Counted from the first letter of the stretch, positions 38,543 to 48,873 are shown. The stretch is 64,000 nt of DNA from Brachynemurus nebulosus (GCA_035578155.1 JAPWDM010000017.1:6483328-6547327); one strand, 5' to 3'. Translations and numbers: made by a program. The notes: generated by a model from the sequence alone, not told the origin.

Positions 38543-38890
38543 TCACTGATGAAATGGTTTAATAGAGTTTATATGCATTCTATGAGATTGTTTTTTCTGT
38601 TCATCATTCACCACCACTGTAGAGCCGCTCAAAACGTGAACAATTGTGTAGGGACCGACGAATTGTGGATGAAATTTCTTGGAGGTATCCACGGATGATA
38701 TGGCCGAAAAATTCTTAATCGCCACACGTTGACCCACTTTAAATGATGATTTTTCTGGGTATCGCTTATAGGGTTTTGCGATAATGTTATGCATTTTCTT
38801 TACAGCGTCTTGAATTTTTTCGGGGGACGGGACTGCCTCTTCGTTGAATAATTCGTTCAGGTGTAAGACATTATCGAGGGGTAATAATAA
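38543..38890 (-). pseudogene. Gypsy integrase C-terminus (GPY-type)
   Basis: Continues integrase in another frame: text around LNELFNEE, SPEKIQDAVKKM and HNIIAKPYKRYP, a VGQRVAIKNFSA segment, then HPQFVGPYTIVHVLSG. This is the GPY/F module that ends many Ty3/gypsy integrases and helps integration complexes assemble. One T appears lost from a T run near 38890, which shifts the frame and ends the upstream part early. Confidence 0.8.
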
Positions 38891-41328
38891 TTTCCGACCA
38901 AAAATACCTCGGAGGGTGTAGCTTTGATGGCGTCATGAGTAGTGTTGTTGTATCCAAAGGTTGCGTAATTGAGCATATTCGTCCAATTTTTGTGTTTGAC
39001 TGTGTAGTGCGACATTAGTGTTGACATCGTATGTTTGATATTTCTGTTGGCACGTTCCGCTTGGTTGGCTTGCGGATTATACGGGCTCGTATATATAGGT
39101 TTGATGTTGTGTGCCAACAAAAAATTGGAATATGCTGACGACTTAAGGCACTTGGCATTGTCTGACGTAATTAACTGTGGATACCCATATACATTGAAGA
39201 TTTCGGTCAAGTGGCGTATCACAGTGGCAGTAGTCGCTCTAATGGATATCTTGGTGATGAGGAATCTTAAGTATGCATCAATTACTGTAAAAATATACAT
39301 ATGACGGTTAACAGCCGAAGGTACTAATGGTCCCACGAAATCAATAAATATATGTTGAAATATATGCGTAGAAATAGTTGATTTCAATTGAAGTTTGGTG
39401 GTGTGATAATTTGGCTTGGATAGAGTGCAATGTTTACATTTGAGCACAAAGGACTTGACATGTTTGTATAGATCTTGACACCAAAACCTTTTAGCTATAT
39501 CTCTGTATGTTTTCGTTATTCCCGAATGGGAAACTGAATGATAATAATCAATAATGTATTTAAGAACGTTTTGCGGTAATACAATTCTTTTTAAATTATG
39601 TTTTCCGACTAATTTCATCAACAAGCCATTGGAAATTGTAAACTTATCGATTTTTAAATGAATTGTTATGTTATCATAAACGAGTTTACATTCCTCTGAC
39701 TGCTTTTGATAATTTTTAACGTCGAAAAAACTATGAGGAGTTGTATTAACATTATTAACCAAGTGTGAAAACATACTGGAGATACCACTCTCAGGTGTAC
39801 ATATATTATTAACAAAATTGGTATTATGAATTTCATTGTCGTCAATTTCAAAAAGACGAGATAATGCATCTGCGAGTACATTCTCTTTTCCAGGTATGTG
39901 TGAAATTGAAAAATCATACCTGAATAAGGTTAAAATCCATCTATTTAATTTATTGAATGCCGGTGGTTGTTTTAACAACCAAACCAGAGCTTTATTGTCA
40001 CATTCCAGATAAAAATGGTTTCCGGCTAAAAAATCTTTGAAATGATCAATAGCACGGATCACAGCTAGCATCTCTAATTCGTAAGTGCTATAAAATTTCT
40101 CAGCGCCGTGAAGACGTCTGAAAAAATACTCAACTGGATGCCTTTCCGACTCAAATTCTTGTGACAACACTGCCGAAATCCCAAATTTTGAGGCATCGGT
40201 AGTGAGGTAGAATTTATTATTGAAATTAGGAAATTTTAATACTGGGGCTGTGATTAATGCTTGTTTTAGATTATTTATGGCATCAATTTGCTCGTGACTC
40301 AAACTGAATTTGGTATTAGTATTCTTTTTCCTAAGGTCAGAAAGTGGTTCTATCAAAATGGCATGATTTTTGATGAATTTTGAATAAAAGGCTACCATTC
40401 CTAAGAATTTTAAAAGTTGCTTCGAATTCTTGGGCAAGGGTAAATCAACGATGGCTTGAACACGTTGAGGATTGGGAATACGTCCCGCAGCCGAAATAGA
40501 ATGTCCAAGGACTTTTATTTTTCGCATACATAATGATAGCTTATTCGGATTAACTGTAAGACCTATTTTCTTTAAGCGAGAGAATAGTAAATTTAATTGA
40601 ATAATATGTTCCGTCGGGTTATTAGAAGCTAAGATTATGTCGTCATAGTATAAAAATAAAAGTCCCTACAAACGAAAATCTGCAAGCTCTTTATATAGAA
40701 ATCTATTAAGAGCTTGTGCTGAATTTTTTAACCCAAATGGCATGACCAAAAATTCGAACTGACCAAACTGAGTCACTATTGAAGTATACTTTGTTGAATC
40801 CGGATGAATCGGTATTTGATAAAAGGATTGTGACAAATCGATAGAGGAAAAAATTTTAAAATTACCAAGAGAATTTAAAACGAAATTCATATTGATTCCT
40901 GATAACGGATCAAACTGTACAATAGAATTGAGCTCTCTAAAGTCCGCTACCATTCTATGACCTATTTGTTTCTTGACAAAAAATACGGGGCTACTATATT
41001 CAGAAATAGTTGGCCTTAAAATATTGAGATTTATAAGCTCATTAATATGTGACTCCAATAATTTTAAATTGTGACTATTCATGTAATATGGTTTTTTATT
41101 AATGATTTTATTATAGTCATTTAAAATGATTTTGTATTGGTAACCGCTGGCACGATCTGGTTTTTCTGTTAGAATGGAAGAATATTTTTTAAAAATATTA
41201 TCTAATTTATTTTGCAATTCTGTCGATAAAACAAATTTTTGCTCAATCAACAAATTTACAATGTTTACTTCAATCGAAGGTTTATTCAAAAACTGTATTT
41301 TTGTTAAAGGAGAATGAGCAAATGACAA
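38857..41328 (-). pseudogene. Gypsy reverse transcriptase, RNase H and integrase core
   Basis: RT motifs run HRMVADFRELNS, SIDLSQSFYQIPIH, FLVMPFGLKNSAQA, then a premature TAG at 40666-40668, with the frame continuing unchanged into the YYDDII catalytic box (about 40640). RNase H follows, with TDASKFGISAVLS, YELEMLAVIRA and CDNKALVWLL supplying the acidic residues. Integrase has an H-x-H…C-x-x-C zinc site (HSVSHSG to CKHC) and a DDE triad visible as FIDFVGPL, LITSDNAKC and NPQANQAERANR. Only one stop separates two long open parts, so decay is mild here. Confidence 0.92.
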
Positions 41329-41427
41329 ATAAGAATTAGCAAAATCTAACAGAAATTGGCAAGTATTGACCGTGTTAATACCAATTAAAACATCGACAGG
41401 TAAACTATTGGCTATATAAAATTAGTG

Positions 41428-41730
41428 TTACGAAGTGAAATTAGTGATTTTAAATACTAAAAATACAAATTTCTTTAAAACTAAGGTATTGGAACCTGCT
41501 AAAATGGTATTACATTGACGATCAATGATCTGTATTTTATATGAAATATTTTTGACCAATTTATCGAAAAATTGTCGAGGTATTGCATTAATTGAGCTAC
41601 CTGTATCTATCAAGGTCATAGCTGGAATATTACCAAAAATAACTTCGATTAAAGGAAGTTTAACGTTTGAAAAATTAAAAACTTTGTGCTCATTAATTAG
41701 TTTTTTGGGTGAGATTGCCTGTCTTGACAC
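41428..41730 (-). pseudogene. Gypsy aspartic protease
   Basis: An MTLIDTGSSINAIPRQFF segment is the pepsin-type active site (DTGS; usually D-S/T-G in Ty3/gypsy). It is in the same frame as reverse transcriptase, but two stop codons shortly after KITNFTS separate them. The downstream LPVDVLIGINT segment keeps the usual ALIGxxxL/ILGxD-type landmark of the protease C-terminus in degraded form. Confidence 0.8.
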
Positions 41731-41935
41731 GATTTATTATTTTGTAAAATTACGCAATTATTTATCGCATGACCGCGATGTTTACAATAAGTACAAAATT
41801 TATGGTAAGTATTGTTTTTGGAGTGTTTAACGTTGTTTTTAATAGAAGTTGCATTTTTGTTATTATAATCGCATGACGTTTGATTTTCAACCACAGATCA
41901 CTTATACTTAATTCTACACCGTGTTGTTTAGACAT
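41697..41935 (-). pseudogene. Gypsy gag remnant with zinc knuckle, internal deletion
   Basis: A CTYCKHRGHAINNC knuckle (C-x2-C-x4-H-x4-C) marks the nucleocapsid end of gag in a frame different from protease, as is normal for a gag-pol boundary. About 40 bp upstream an ATG at 41935 opens a short start-like peptide (MSKQHGVELSISDL). It runs directly into the region before the knuckle in another frame, so nearly all of the matrix/capsid portion is missing. Confidence 0.7.
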
Positions 41936-42157
41936 TTTGCCAATACACTGCCAATTTCTATTTCAGCACTTCGTTTAAATAATTTATAAGTTGCAACCAC
42001 AAAAAACCACCACCACATTATTAATAGGTATTGGGCAATTCCACTGTTACTCAAAATATACATTATGCCTCATTACATCGCTGGTCATTGCGTTATAAAT
42101 AAATGCTAATGTTGTTGTTAACAACCGTGGAATTGGTCAATATCTATTATGGGGTAA

Positions 42158-42340
42158 TCAGATGATTGATTTTACTAAATTATTTGCAATTGCAACGACT
42201 TTTATATGTGGGACATAATTGCAAACACAGTTGGGAAATGGCATCATACATCGTTTACAACACATGGAAATTCGTTTTTCGTTTCGACATCTATCACAAT
42301 ACTCATGGAATGATTTACTTTTTGATTTTAATATTGTAAA
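42158..42340 (-). CDS. Possible short Cys-rich zinc-binding peptide or exon
   Basis: The minus strand reads HEYCDRCRNEKRISMCCKRC followed closely by PNCVCNYVPH and then a TGA at 42158. Eight cysteines in about 30 residues, spaced as CxxC pairs, suggest a zinc-binding module. There is no upstream ATG before the cysteines, so it would have to be a terminal exon or a relic. I do not recognise the family. Confidence 0.3.
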   Translation of the reverse strand, partial: FTILKSKSKSFHEYCDRCRNEKRISMCCKRCMMPFPNCVCNYVPHIKVVAIANNLVKSII

Positions 42341-42498
42341 CGTATATTTTATTAAAAAATAAATTATTTTACGTATAAATTCTTATATTGTTCTTATTTT
42401 ACAACACATTAAAACCCTTAAATTATATCTTGAATTTTGATAAGACTCTTAGTAGGTATGGGGCCACTTGGCAACGTAATGTAATTGCCTATATTCAG

Positions 42499-42764
42499 AA
42501 GAAAGTATTTTAATGTTGGTGTTGAGTAGGTATGCGGTCACTTGGCACTTGCATATAGCTTTTCATTCAGATTTCTGAACTAATTTCCAAACCAAAAGAG
42601 CGTACTGGGGGTAAAATGAGTAAAAATGTAGAAGAAAGTATTTTAATGTTGGTGTTGAGTAGGTATGCGGTCACTTGGCACTTGCATATAGCTTTTCATT
42701 CAGATTTCTGAACTAATTTCCAAACCAAAAGAGCGTACTGGGGGTAAAATGAGTAAAAATGTGT
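42499..42764 (+). repeat. 132-bp tandem duplication upstream of zinc-finger gene
   Basis: Two nearly identical copies, each starting gaagaaagtattttaatg and ending gggtaaaatgagtaaaaatg. They lie 140-400 bp before the start codon at 42901, so they could alter the promoter of that gene (inference). The core includes ggtatgcggtcacttggca, and a partial third copy occurs at about 42448. Confidence 0.85.
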
Positions 42765-42900
42765 AAGCAACCGCTACTTCATGGAGTAAGATGAGTAACT
42801 CAGATGTGGTGGTGGTGGTGGCGCTGGAGTATACAAGTAATCGCTAACACAATTCTGAATTAATCTTGTAAGACTAGTTGAGCTTTACACATCTATTATA

Positions 42901-43777
42901 ATGTTCGAGTGTACGCAGTGCTATAAAAGTTTCTCGCGGAAAGATTCTCTTTCACGTCATATAAAAGATACACCTACGCGAGAATTTTCACCAAAAAGGT
43001 TTGAAAATAGTTACTCTCTTGATCCACTAAAAAGACAAGCATTAAACACGGCTGATGTCTTATCTAGTTATGATACTGCGAGGAATGATGTTGATGAAGA
43101 ATTTCGAAACAATAAAATTGAAGAAAGGCTCAATCCACTTGAACAAAGAATTAAAGCTGCATCAAAAGCAATTCAAATTAAATTTAATAATTTAAGAAAT
43201 CAAAGTAATGTTTACACACCAAGCGATGAGACTAATAACAGGGTTTTAACCACTTCTGATAGTGGAAATGTTATCATTCTCAAGTTAACTACAGCTCTGC
43301 AGACTCTTTTGGATATTTTATTAATCAAAGAAACTCAAAATAAAGGTGAGAATTCTAATGAACGAATAGCAATAAAACGTCCAGTCAATTCAACGGATCA
43401 AGAACTACTTGCAAAGCGTATCAAATACAACGGCTCGGAAGATTTTGAAAGTGCTAATGGGCAAACGAAAAAAAATAAAATACTGGCATAATCCTAATAC
43501 TTTAATAGATGAATTACGACGTTTATACGAGACTTCAGAGACTGGTGAAAAAATACTCAATATTATTCGAAGTTTAGAGGAAAATAAAAACATGTTGTTT
43601 AACGTTGACGATCGTGAAGCTTTAATCGAAGAGTTAGATGCTTTAAAAGAAACTACTGTCGGTCAAGAAATATTCTCTATACTTCGCGAACTTCAAAAGG
43701 CTGATGTTATTGAGCCACTAGGTGATTATCTGGATGAAACTGATAAAGAAGATGCTAGCGATTATGATGATGATTAA
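42901..43777 (+). pseudogene. C2H2-finger/acidic protein, one frameshift (cassette gene 1)
   Basis: Starts with ATG at 42901. Residues 1-24 form a finger-like CTQCYKSFSRKDSLSRHIKD in which the last zinc ligand is missing or shifted. The middle is hydrophilic (EERLNPLEQRIKAASKAI, probable helix) and leads to KRIKYNGSEDF. After an A run near 43462-43470 the frame changes and continues with KYWHNPNTLIDELRRL, EILNIIRSLEE-like text and an acidic tail (DETDKEDASDYDDD). I recall insect multicopy proteins with a finger at one end and a YNPNxLVxxLR…NEIxSIxEEL block at the other, function unknown; that likeness is from memory. The 3' part lies inside the right inverted arm, the 5' part outside it. Confidence 0.6.
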
Positions 43778-43905
43778 TTTAGATATTGCGTTCAACAAAC
43801 ACCGCGAGATGTCACCACCGATTCATTGTCTACAGTAAATTGCTGCTTTTTATAGAATTAATGATAAGTTGTTCACTTCAGCTGCAAACACCGCTGCTAT
43901 CCCGC

Positions 43906-44136
43906 TATCACCACAACCGCCACACAACCACCGCCACCACCACACAAACACCACCGCCACCGCCACACAAACACCACCGCCACCGCCACACAAACCTACC
44001 GCCACCACCACACAACTGCCACACAAACACCGCCACCGCCACACATACACCACCGCTACCACCACACAAACACCACAACCGTCAGACCACCACCGCCACC
44101 ACCACAACCGCCACAACTGCAACACAACCAGCACAT
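43906..44136 (+). repeat. CCACCG-rich minisatellite, right-arm copy
   Basis: Runs of caccaccgccaccgcc and cacacaaacaccac units lie between gene 1 and gene 2 of the cassette. The plus strand is almost free of G and the minus strand of C, a strong strand asymmetry that could form unusual structures. Open frames across it are low-complexity artefacts. Confidence 0.85.
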
Positions 44137-44212
44137 TTGTGTGTTACGTCACCACCGCTATATAATTTTCTGAGTTATACTCCAGCTCATACACCCTATC
44201 ATGGTTAAGGGG

Positions 44213-44219
44213 TATAAAA
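44213..44219 (+). promoter_or_regulatory. TATA-like box before gene 2
   Basis: tataaaa, 109 bp before the start codon at 44328. Mirrored in the left arm. Confidence 0.4.
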
Positions 44220-44327
44220 TAGTTGAACTTACACAAAATATTATCTATTTACCGGTGGTTGCCAAAGAGTTAACATCTCTCTCGTTGAAAATTTTACTTT
44301 CGTGATAAAACAATTGCATTTCGAACC

Positions 44328-44489
44328 ATGTTAATTTACAATTCAGAGCAGTTCACCGCTAGCCAACATAGCAAAGGGTTTTCGAAACCTAAGATCATTA
44401 AACGTAAAACATTTAAGCAACAACACATTTCACCCGAAAATTTAGCATTGCTTAAATCACTAGGTCTTAAAGTAAAAAGAACATGGTAA
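44328..44489 (+). CDS. Small basic protein, 53 residues (cassette gene 2)
   Basis: Intact ATG-to-TAA frame. The N-terminal third is polar (NSEQFTASQHSKGF), the middle strongly basic (SKPKIIKRKTFKQQ), and the end carries NLALLKSLGLKVKR. The Lys-rich centre suggests nucleic-acid binding or a nuclear/virion-core role (inference). Short proteins with a 'GFxKPKxxKRK … FLxSLGF' pattern accompany the gene 3 type in other insect repeats as far as I recall; the function is not established. It lies between gene 1 and gene 3 on the same strand, with its own TATA-like box. Confidence 0.5.
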   Translation: MLIYNSEQFTASQHSKGFSKPKIIKRKTFKQQHISPENLALLKSLGLKVKRTW

Positions 44490-44613
44490 TCACCAATGTG
44501 TTGAACATTATTAACAGTTTGCAATTTGATTGTAAACTAGCAATAGCTATTAGTAGCTATTTTCGAATACATCCTACAAATTAACTAACTATCCTCACCA
44601 CTTTTAATTATTT

Positions 44614-44622
44614 TATATAAAG
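44614..44622 (+). promoter_or_regulatory. TATA-like box before gene 3
   Basis: tatataaag about 50 bp before the ATG at 44673, a normal distance for a TATA-driven short leader. Mirrored in the left arm. Confidence 0.45.
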
Positions 44623-44672
44623 TTGTGGATTGTGTGAATAATTTCAGTTCTACGGCGGTCCGGCGGTAAAAA

Positions 44673-45066
44673 ATGGCGTTTCTTGATATACAAGGCTATC
44701 AAGGAGCTAACAATCAATTTTCTTTTAAAGAAGTTGGTATCGGTGCGGAAAATTCGGATGAAATATTACATCTTATATTCGACGCATCGTTTGATATCAA
44801 CGAGTTGCCGGAGAAATATGAACGGGTTGCTGCACGTTGGCTTTGCCGAAATTGACATGGGATTTATCCCTTGGTCGTATGGATTTATTCGGTACAAAAA
44901 ACTTCATACCATATTGAAACCTATATTAAAAAAGTTTGATGTCATATACGTCAAGGGCAGTGAAAAGAAGAAACGGATTTCAAATTTGCTTGATGACACC
45001 GAAAACCAGCCGTGGATTTTGAATTTGGAAGAAATATTTGATGTGCCGAAGATTTCCAATCTGTGA
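44673..45066 (+). pseudogene. DEDD-like fold protein, broken mid-gene (cassette gene 3)
   Basis: The first 60 codons read MAFLDIQGYQ, then NNQFSFKEVGI and LPEKYERVAARWLCRN, ending in TGA at 44853-44855. Within about 15 bases the sense frame switches and continues PWSYGFIRYKKL, FDVIYVKGSEKKKRISNLL, WILNLEEIFDVPKISNL. The order D-x-Q-G, F-x-x-K-E, HG/PW, VYVKGxEKK and an N/D-L-E tail matches a widespread uncharacterised insect family. I read that family as an RNase H-like (DEDD exonuclease) fold with altered catalytic residues (from memory and inference). About 130 residues in all. Needs one stop and one frame change to be corrected, so probably non-functional here. Confidence 0.6.
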
Positions 45067-46316
45067 GATGAATATTATTCAAGACGTTGTATGCTTCATT
45101 CAGATAAAATTTGTTCATTAGAAAATTGTATTCTTTTAAAAAAATTTTATATGGAAAATAAATAGATTTTACGTAATAAATATATTTAAGAAATTTAATA
45201 TTTTTGTATACAAATTCTATAAATAATATTTAAAAGAAATTATGTGCGTTTTATTTAATTGTTACCCTGAATTCCCCTATTTTTTACAGCAAGAAGTTTC
45301 TTTCGTTAACCTATAAAAGTATTGAAAAAAATCTAATGATATTTACCATTCTAATTCGAAAGCATATTTCATGATACACCCTGTATACTGAAGTATTTAT
45401 TAAAAATATTAAATATACACCCGTTATATATGTGATATTATATATGTGTGTTAATGATAAAGTAGCAAATTCAAAATGTTCTAGTTTATAAAAATTTTGA
45501 TTTTACATGTGAATTTTCTAATATAGACACTAATCTATAATAATTTAGCAAAATTCAATGTTGTTATCATTTTTATATTATAGGCTATTGACTATGTACA
45601 AAAAAACAGGGGGAAAAGGAACTAATTTGTAACAAGTGTTTTATTGTTTCATATGTTCAGTTGTACCCCAAAGATGATAAATTCACAAAGTGCTATCAAA
45701 TTTAGGCGTGCGTTTTTACGAACGGCGTAAACTTATCGACGCTTACGTTTTTTAACTATAACTAAAAAAGTATGCATTTTTCGTAAATACACATGATATG
45801 AGTTTTTGTAGAGAATTAAATTTCCTATCGAAATGGCACTTTATGAACTCAAAAAGCTTTTTTCTCAACAAAATAAGTCAAAACAATTATTTAAAAAAAA
45901 GCTCAAATTTTTCAATTTTTCTTTTTTTTTAAATTTTTGAGTAGTACTTTTTTCTGAGTGAATTTAGGTATAGGGATTAGTTCACAAAAAAGAAAGCTGA
46001 TGTAATTCCCGTCAGAATGGTGACCGATCAAAATATTTTCGATAAAAACCGGCTGAGACACAGCCGTTCAAATTTACCTACTTTTTACAATTTTATTTCT
46101 TTTGACTTTTATACCATATTATTTGTAATTTTTACACAAAAAAATTATTTTTATTGAGTACAAAAATTATTTCTGCTTTACCAGAGGTAACGATAAAAGT
46201 GGTAACGATAAAATTTTGATATTCGTATGATCTTAGGTATAAAAAAAACTTTAATATTGTACTAATTTATAGTTCTAATTTTTTTTAAAAGTTACATGTA
46301 CCTATTATATTTCTCT

Positions 46317-46465
46317 CATAATGTTTTCAAATTCAATATCAATATCTTCATCAACATCGTTTTGGACATCCTCTTCTGTCATTTCTGGAACATCCGCATT
46401 TTCACAATTTAGGCCCATACATTCTTTGCAGAACATGGAGCAGCTAATTCCTATAATTTTCTACA
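46317..46465 (-). pseudogene. Cys-rich protein C-terminus, left-repeat copy
   Basis: The minus strand reads GISCSMFCKECMGLNCENADVPE, followed by an acidic tail (DVDEDIDIEFENIMREI) to a stop at about 46317. It is the inverted counterpart of the remnant at 46575-46974 and keeps the cysteines that one has lost. Confidence 0.6.
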
Positions 46466-46574
46466 GCCGCAATTTACGTAATAGAATTAAATCGTAATTT
46501 CTCTTTATGGCATTAAGGCCAACAGTTTAGATAGTTCTCGGTTACAACTTTTTCAAAAATTATCAAAAAGCACA

Positions 46575-46974
46575 AAATTTTCTCTAACCAATTTCCCACT
46601 AACTTCTGATGCCACTAAATATCACGGTTTAAGGACGTACCACCAAATTCAACAGTGGGAAGGAAATATTTTAAATCCATTTGAGTGGGGTTGGAAAAAA
46701 TCTAAAAATGGATTAGTGCCAATTAAAACAACAAAACCTCCTGCACTGTAGAATTTACTGGAACAAATAGCTTGCGGGTGTATAAAAGGTTGTCACGGAA
46801 ACTGCAGCTGTAGAAAATTAGGAATTAGCTGAAAAGAATTTATTTGCGAAAATGCGGATGTTCCAGAAATTTGTGAAAATGCGGATGTTCCAGAAATTAC
46901 AGAAGGAGATGTCCAAACCGATGTTGATGAAGATATTGATATTGAATTTGAAAACATCATGGGAGAAATATAAT
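46575..46974 (+). pseudogene. Cys-rich (CXC-like) protein remnant in nested element
   Basis: The plus strand reads SDATKYHGLRTYHQIQQWEG and NPFEWGWKKSKNGLVPIKTT, then a stop, then LLEQIACGCIKGCHGNCSCR, another stop, and an acidic tail ending DEDIDIEFENIMGEI. The CxCxxxCxxxCxC spacing recalls tesmin/CXC-like Cys-rich modules seen at the C-terminus of certain insect multicopy proteins; I cannot name the protein. Two stops make it non-coding. It straddles the unique centre and the right repeat of the element. Confidence 0.6.
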
Positions 46975-47984
46975 AGGTACATTTAATTTTTTTAAAAAAA
47001 TAGAACTGTAATTTAGTACAATATTAAAGTTTCTTTTTATACCTAAGATCATATGAATATCAAAATTTTTAGCAAATAATTTTATCGTTACCTCTGATAA
47101 AGCAGAAATAATTTTTGTACTCAATAAAAATAATTTTTGCGTGTAAAAATTACAAATAACATGGTATAAAAGTCAAAAGTAATAAAATTGTAAAAAAGTA
47201 GGTAACTTTGAACGACTGTATCTCAGCCGCTTGTTATCGAAAATAGTTTTATCGGTCACCATTCTGACGGGAATTACATCAGCTTTCTTTTTTGTGAACC
47301 AATCCCTATACCTAAATTCACTCAGAAAAAAGTACTACTCAAAAATTTAAAAAAAAAGAAAAATTGAAAAATTTGAGCTTTATTTAAATAATTGTTTTGA
47401 CTTATTTTGTTGAGAAAAAAGCTTTTTGAGTTCATAAAGTGCCATTTCGATAGGAAATTTAATTCTCTACAAAAACTCATATCATGTGTATTTACGAAAA
47501 ATGCATAGTTTTTTAGTTATAGTTAAAAAACGTAAGCGTCGATAAGTTTACGCCGTTCGTAAAAACGCACGCCTAAATTTAATAGCACTTTGTGAATTTA
47601 TCATCTTTGGGGTACAATTGAACATATGAAACAATAAAACGCCTGTTACGAATTAGTTCCTTATTCAACTACATAGTCAATAGCCTATTAAGCAATGTGT
47701 TAAAATTATAGTAATTTAAAATATGAATAAATACAATACTATTATACCCTAATATAAATATGTATCAGTATTAAAATGATATAGGGTAGATCGGGGTTAG
47801 TTGGGCAATTTTTTGGGAAAATTTGAATAGCATCAACTGAAATTAGTATAGAAAGAATAGGAAAATGATAATATTAGATAAAATTTTTATAGTAATCGCT
47901 TCAATAACATATTATAATAAGAATAATTATTTAAATTAAAAAATATCTTTACCGTTATTGTTCAACTAATACTTTTATTGAGGT

Positions 47985-48515
47985 ATATTGAGGTAAAATG
48001 AACATGCAAAAGTAACCCCATTCAATAGAAATGACCAAATTATCAGACTCAATTATTCTACACTTTTCCAACTAAACACACTACAGAGGTAAGTAGATTA
48101 AATTACTTAGTAGAAAATTACCCCACACAAAAGACATAAATAAGTCACTTTTTTCCAACTAAACACATTACAGAGGTAAATTGATCATGTAAAAATTACC
48201 CCACATAAAAGACTTAAATAAGTCACTCTTTTCCAAATAAACACATTACAGAGGTAAATTGATCATGTAAAAATTACCCCACATAAAAGACTTAAATAAG
48301 TCACTCTTTTCCAACTAAACACATTAAAGAGGTAAGTTGACATGTAAAAATTACCCCACACAAAAGACTTAAATAAGTCACTCTTTTCCAACTAAACATA
48401 TTAAAGAGGTAAGTTGATCATGTAAAAATTACCCCACACAAAAGACTTAAATAAGTCACTCTTTTCCAACTAAACACACTACAGAGGTAACCTGATCATG
48501 AAAAATTACCCATGA
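47985..48515. repeat. ~79-bp tandem repeats at the edge of the rDNA spacer
   Basis: About six units with cactcttttccaactaaaca, cattacagaggtaaattgat and catgtaaaaattacccc, recurring near 48063, 48150, 48230, 48304, 48382 and 48462. They lie directly between the transposon region and the 328-bp spacer subrepeats. Confidence 0.85.
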
Positions 48516-48802
48516 ATTTTTAGTGATTTTGTATCTTTATGATATAGTATATATAAAAGTTTTCAATAGATAAAGTCAATTTATTTCTATACGTAAACGC
48601 AAATAAAGTTAATGTATATGTCTTTAACACATTATAAGTAATCTTCGCTTATGTAAATGATAACTTTCTCAACTATACACAAAAAATGCAATAACGTACA
48701 TATATTTTTACAAAATTGAAATTTTTTCGAAAAGTATAAGTTTTACAAATAAAAAAGTGATCTATTTGTGTTTCTTTAGCATAATAAATACTTTTTTTAA
48801 AA

Positions 48803-48872
<70 letters not shown>
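48516..48872. repeat. Diverged spacer subrepeat with (TA)n
   Basis: 48520-48800 is a weakly matching relative of the 328-bp unit (same order: atgaatttttagtgatt, gatatagtat, tacgtaaacg, cttcgc). It ends in a TA tract at about 48810-48871. The outermost, most decayed copy of the array. Confidence 0.65.

Positions 48873-48873
<1 letters not shown>

Larger units (their letters stand above)
38543..41935 (-). mobile_element. Degraded Ty3/gypsy retrotransposon (gag-deleted, pol broken)
   Basis: In minus-strand order: a gag start followed by a zinc knuckle, protease, reverse transcriptase, RNase H, integrase with HHCC and DDE motifs, and a GPY-type C-terminus. This domain order defines Ty3/gypsy. 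Most of gag is missing, and pol is interrupted by stops after protease, one stop in RT and one frameshift at the integrase C-terminus. It lies between the inverted arms and is an insertion or passenger, not part of their gene cassette. No chromodomain or env was seen. Confidence 0.9.
45581..47687. mobile_element. TTA-flanked element with ~870-bp inverted repeats, nested
   Basis: Ends taggctattgactatgta and tacatagtcaatagccta are exact inverse complements. TTA flanks both sides (45578-45580, 47688-47690), and the uninterrupted site exists in the left arm (tatattaagcaatg, read on the minus strand). Inverted repeats run far inward to about 46450 and 46830. A three-base TWA duplication suggests PIF/Harbinger-like integration, but no transposase is left, so the class is uncertain. 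Confidence 0.8.
43537..47929 (+). repeat. Long inverted arm, right copy, interrupted by nested element
   Basis: 43537-45580 and 47691-47929 together mirror 34916-37199. The gap is the 2107-bp TTA-flanked element. Removing it restores a continuous arm, so the element arrived after the arms existed. Outer similarity ends near 47929/34916, without a convincing target duplication or canonical terminus. Confidence 0.9.

Noticed and set aside
43786..44208. Pro/Thr/His-rich and Val/Trp/Gly-rich frames in the CCACCG block (and mirror at 36528-36950)
   Set aside because: Low-complexity repeat open in several frames on both strands, with no conserved domain. Mirrored only because the arms are duplicates.
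34916..47929. Inverted arms as a pure assembly artefact
   Set aside because: Not fully excluded, but the arms differ by a TTA-flanked insertion in only one arm and by the truncated gene on the left, which argues for a real structure. Long reads across both arms would settle it.
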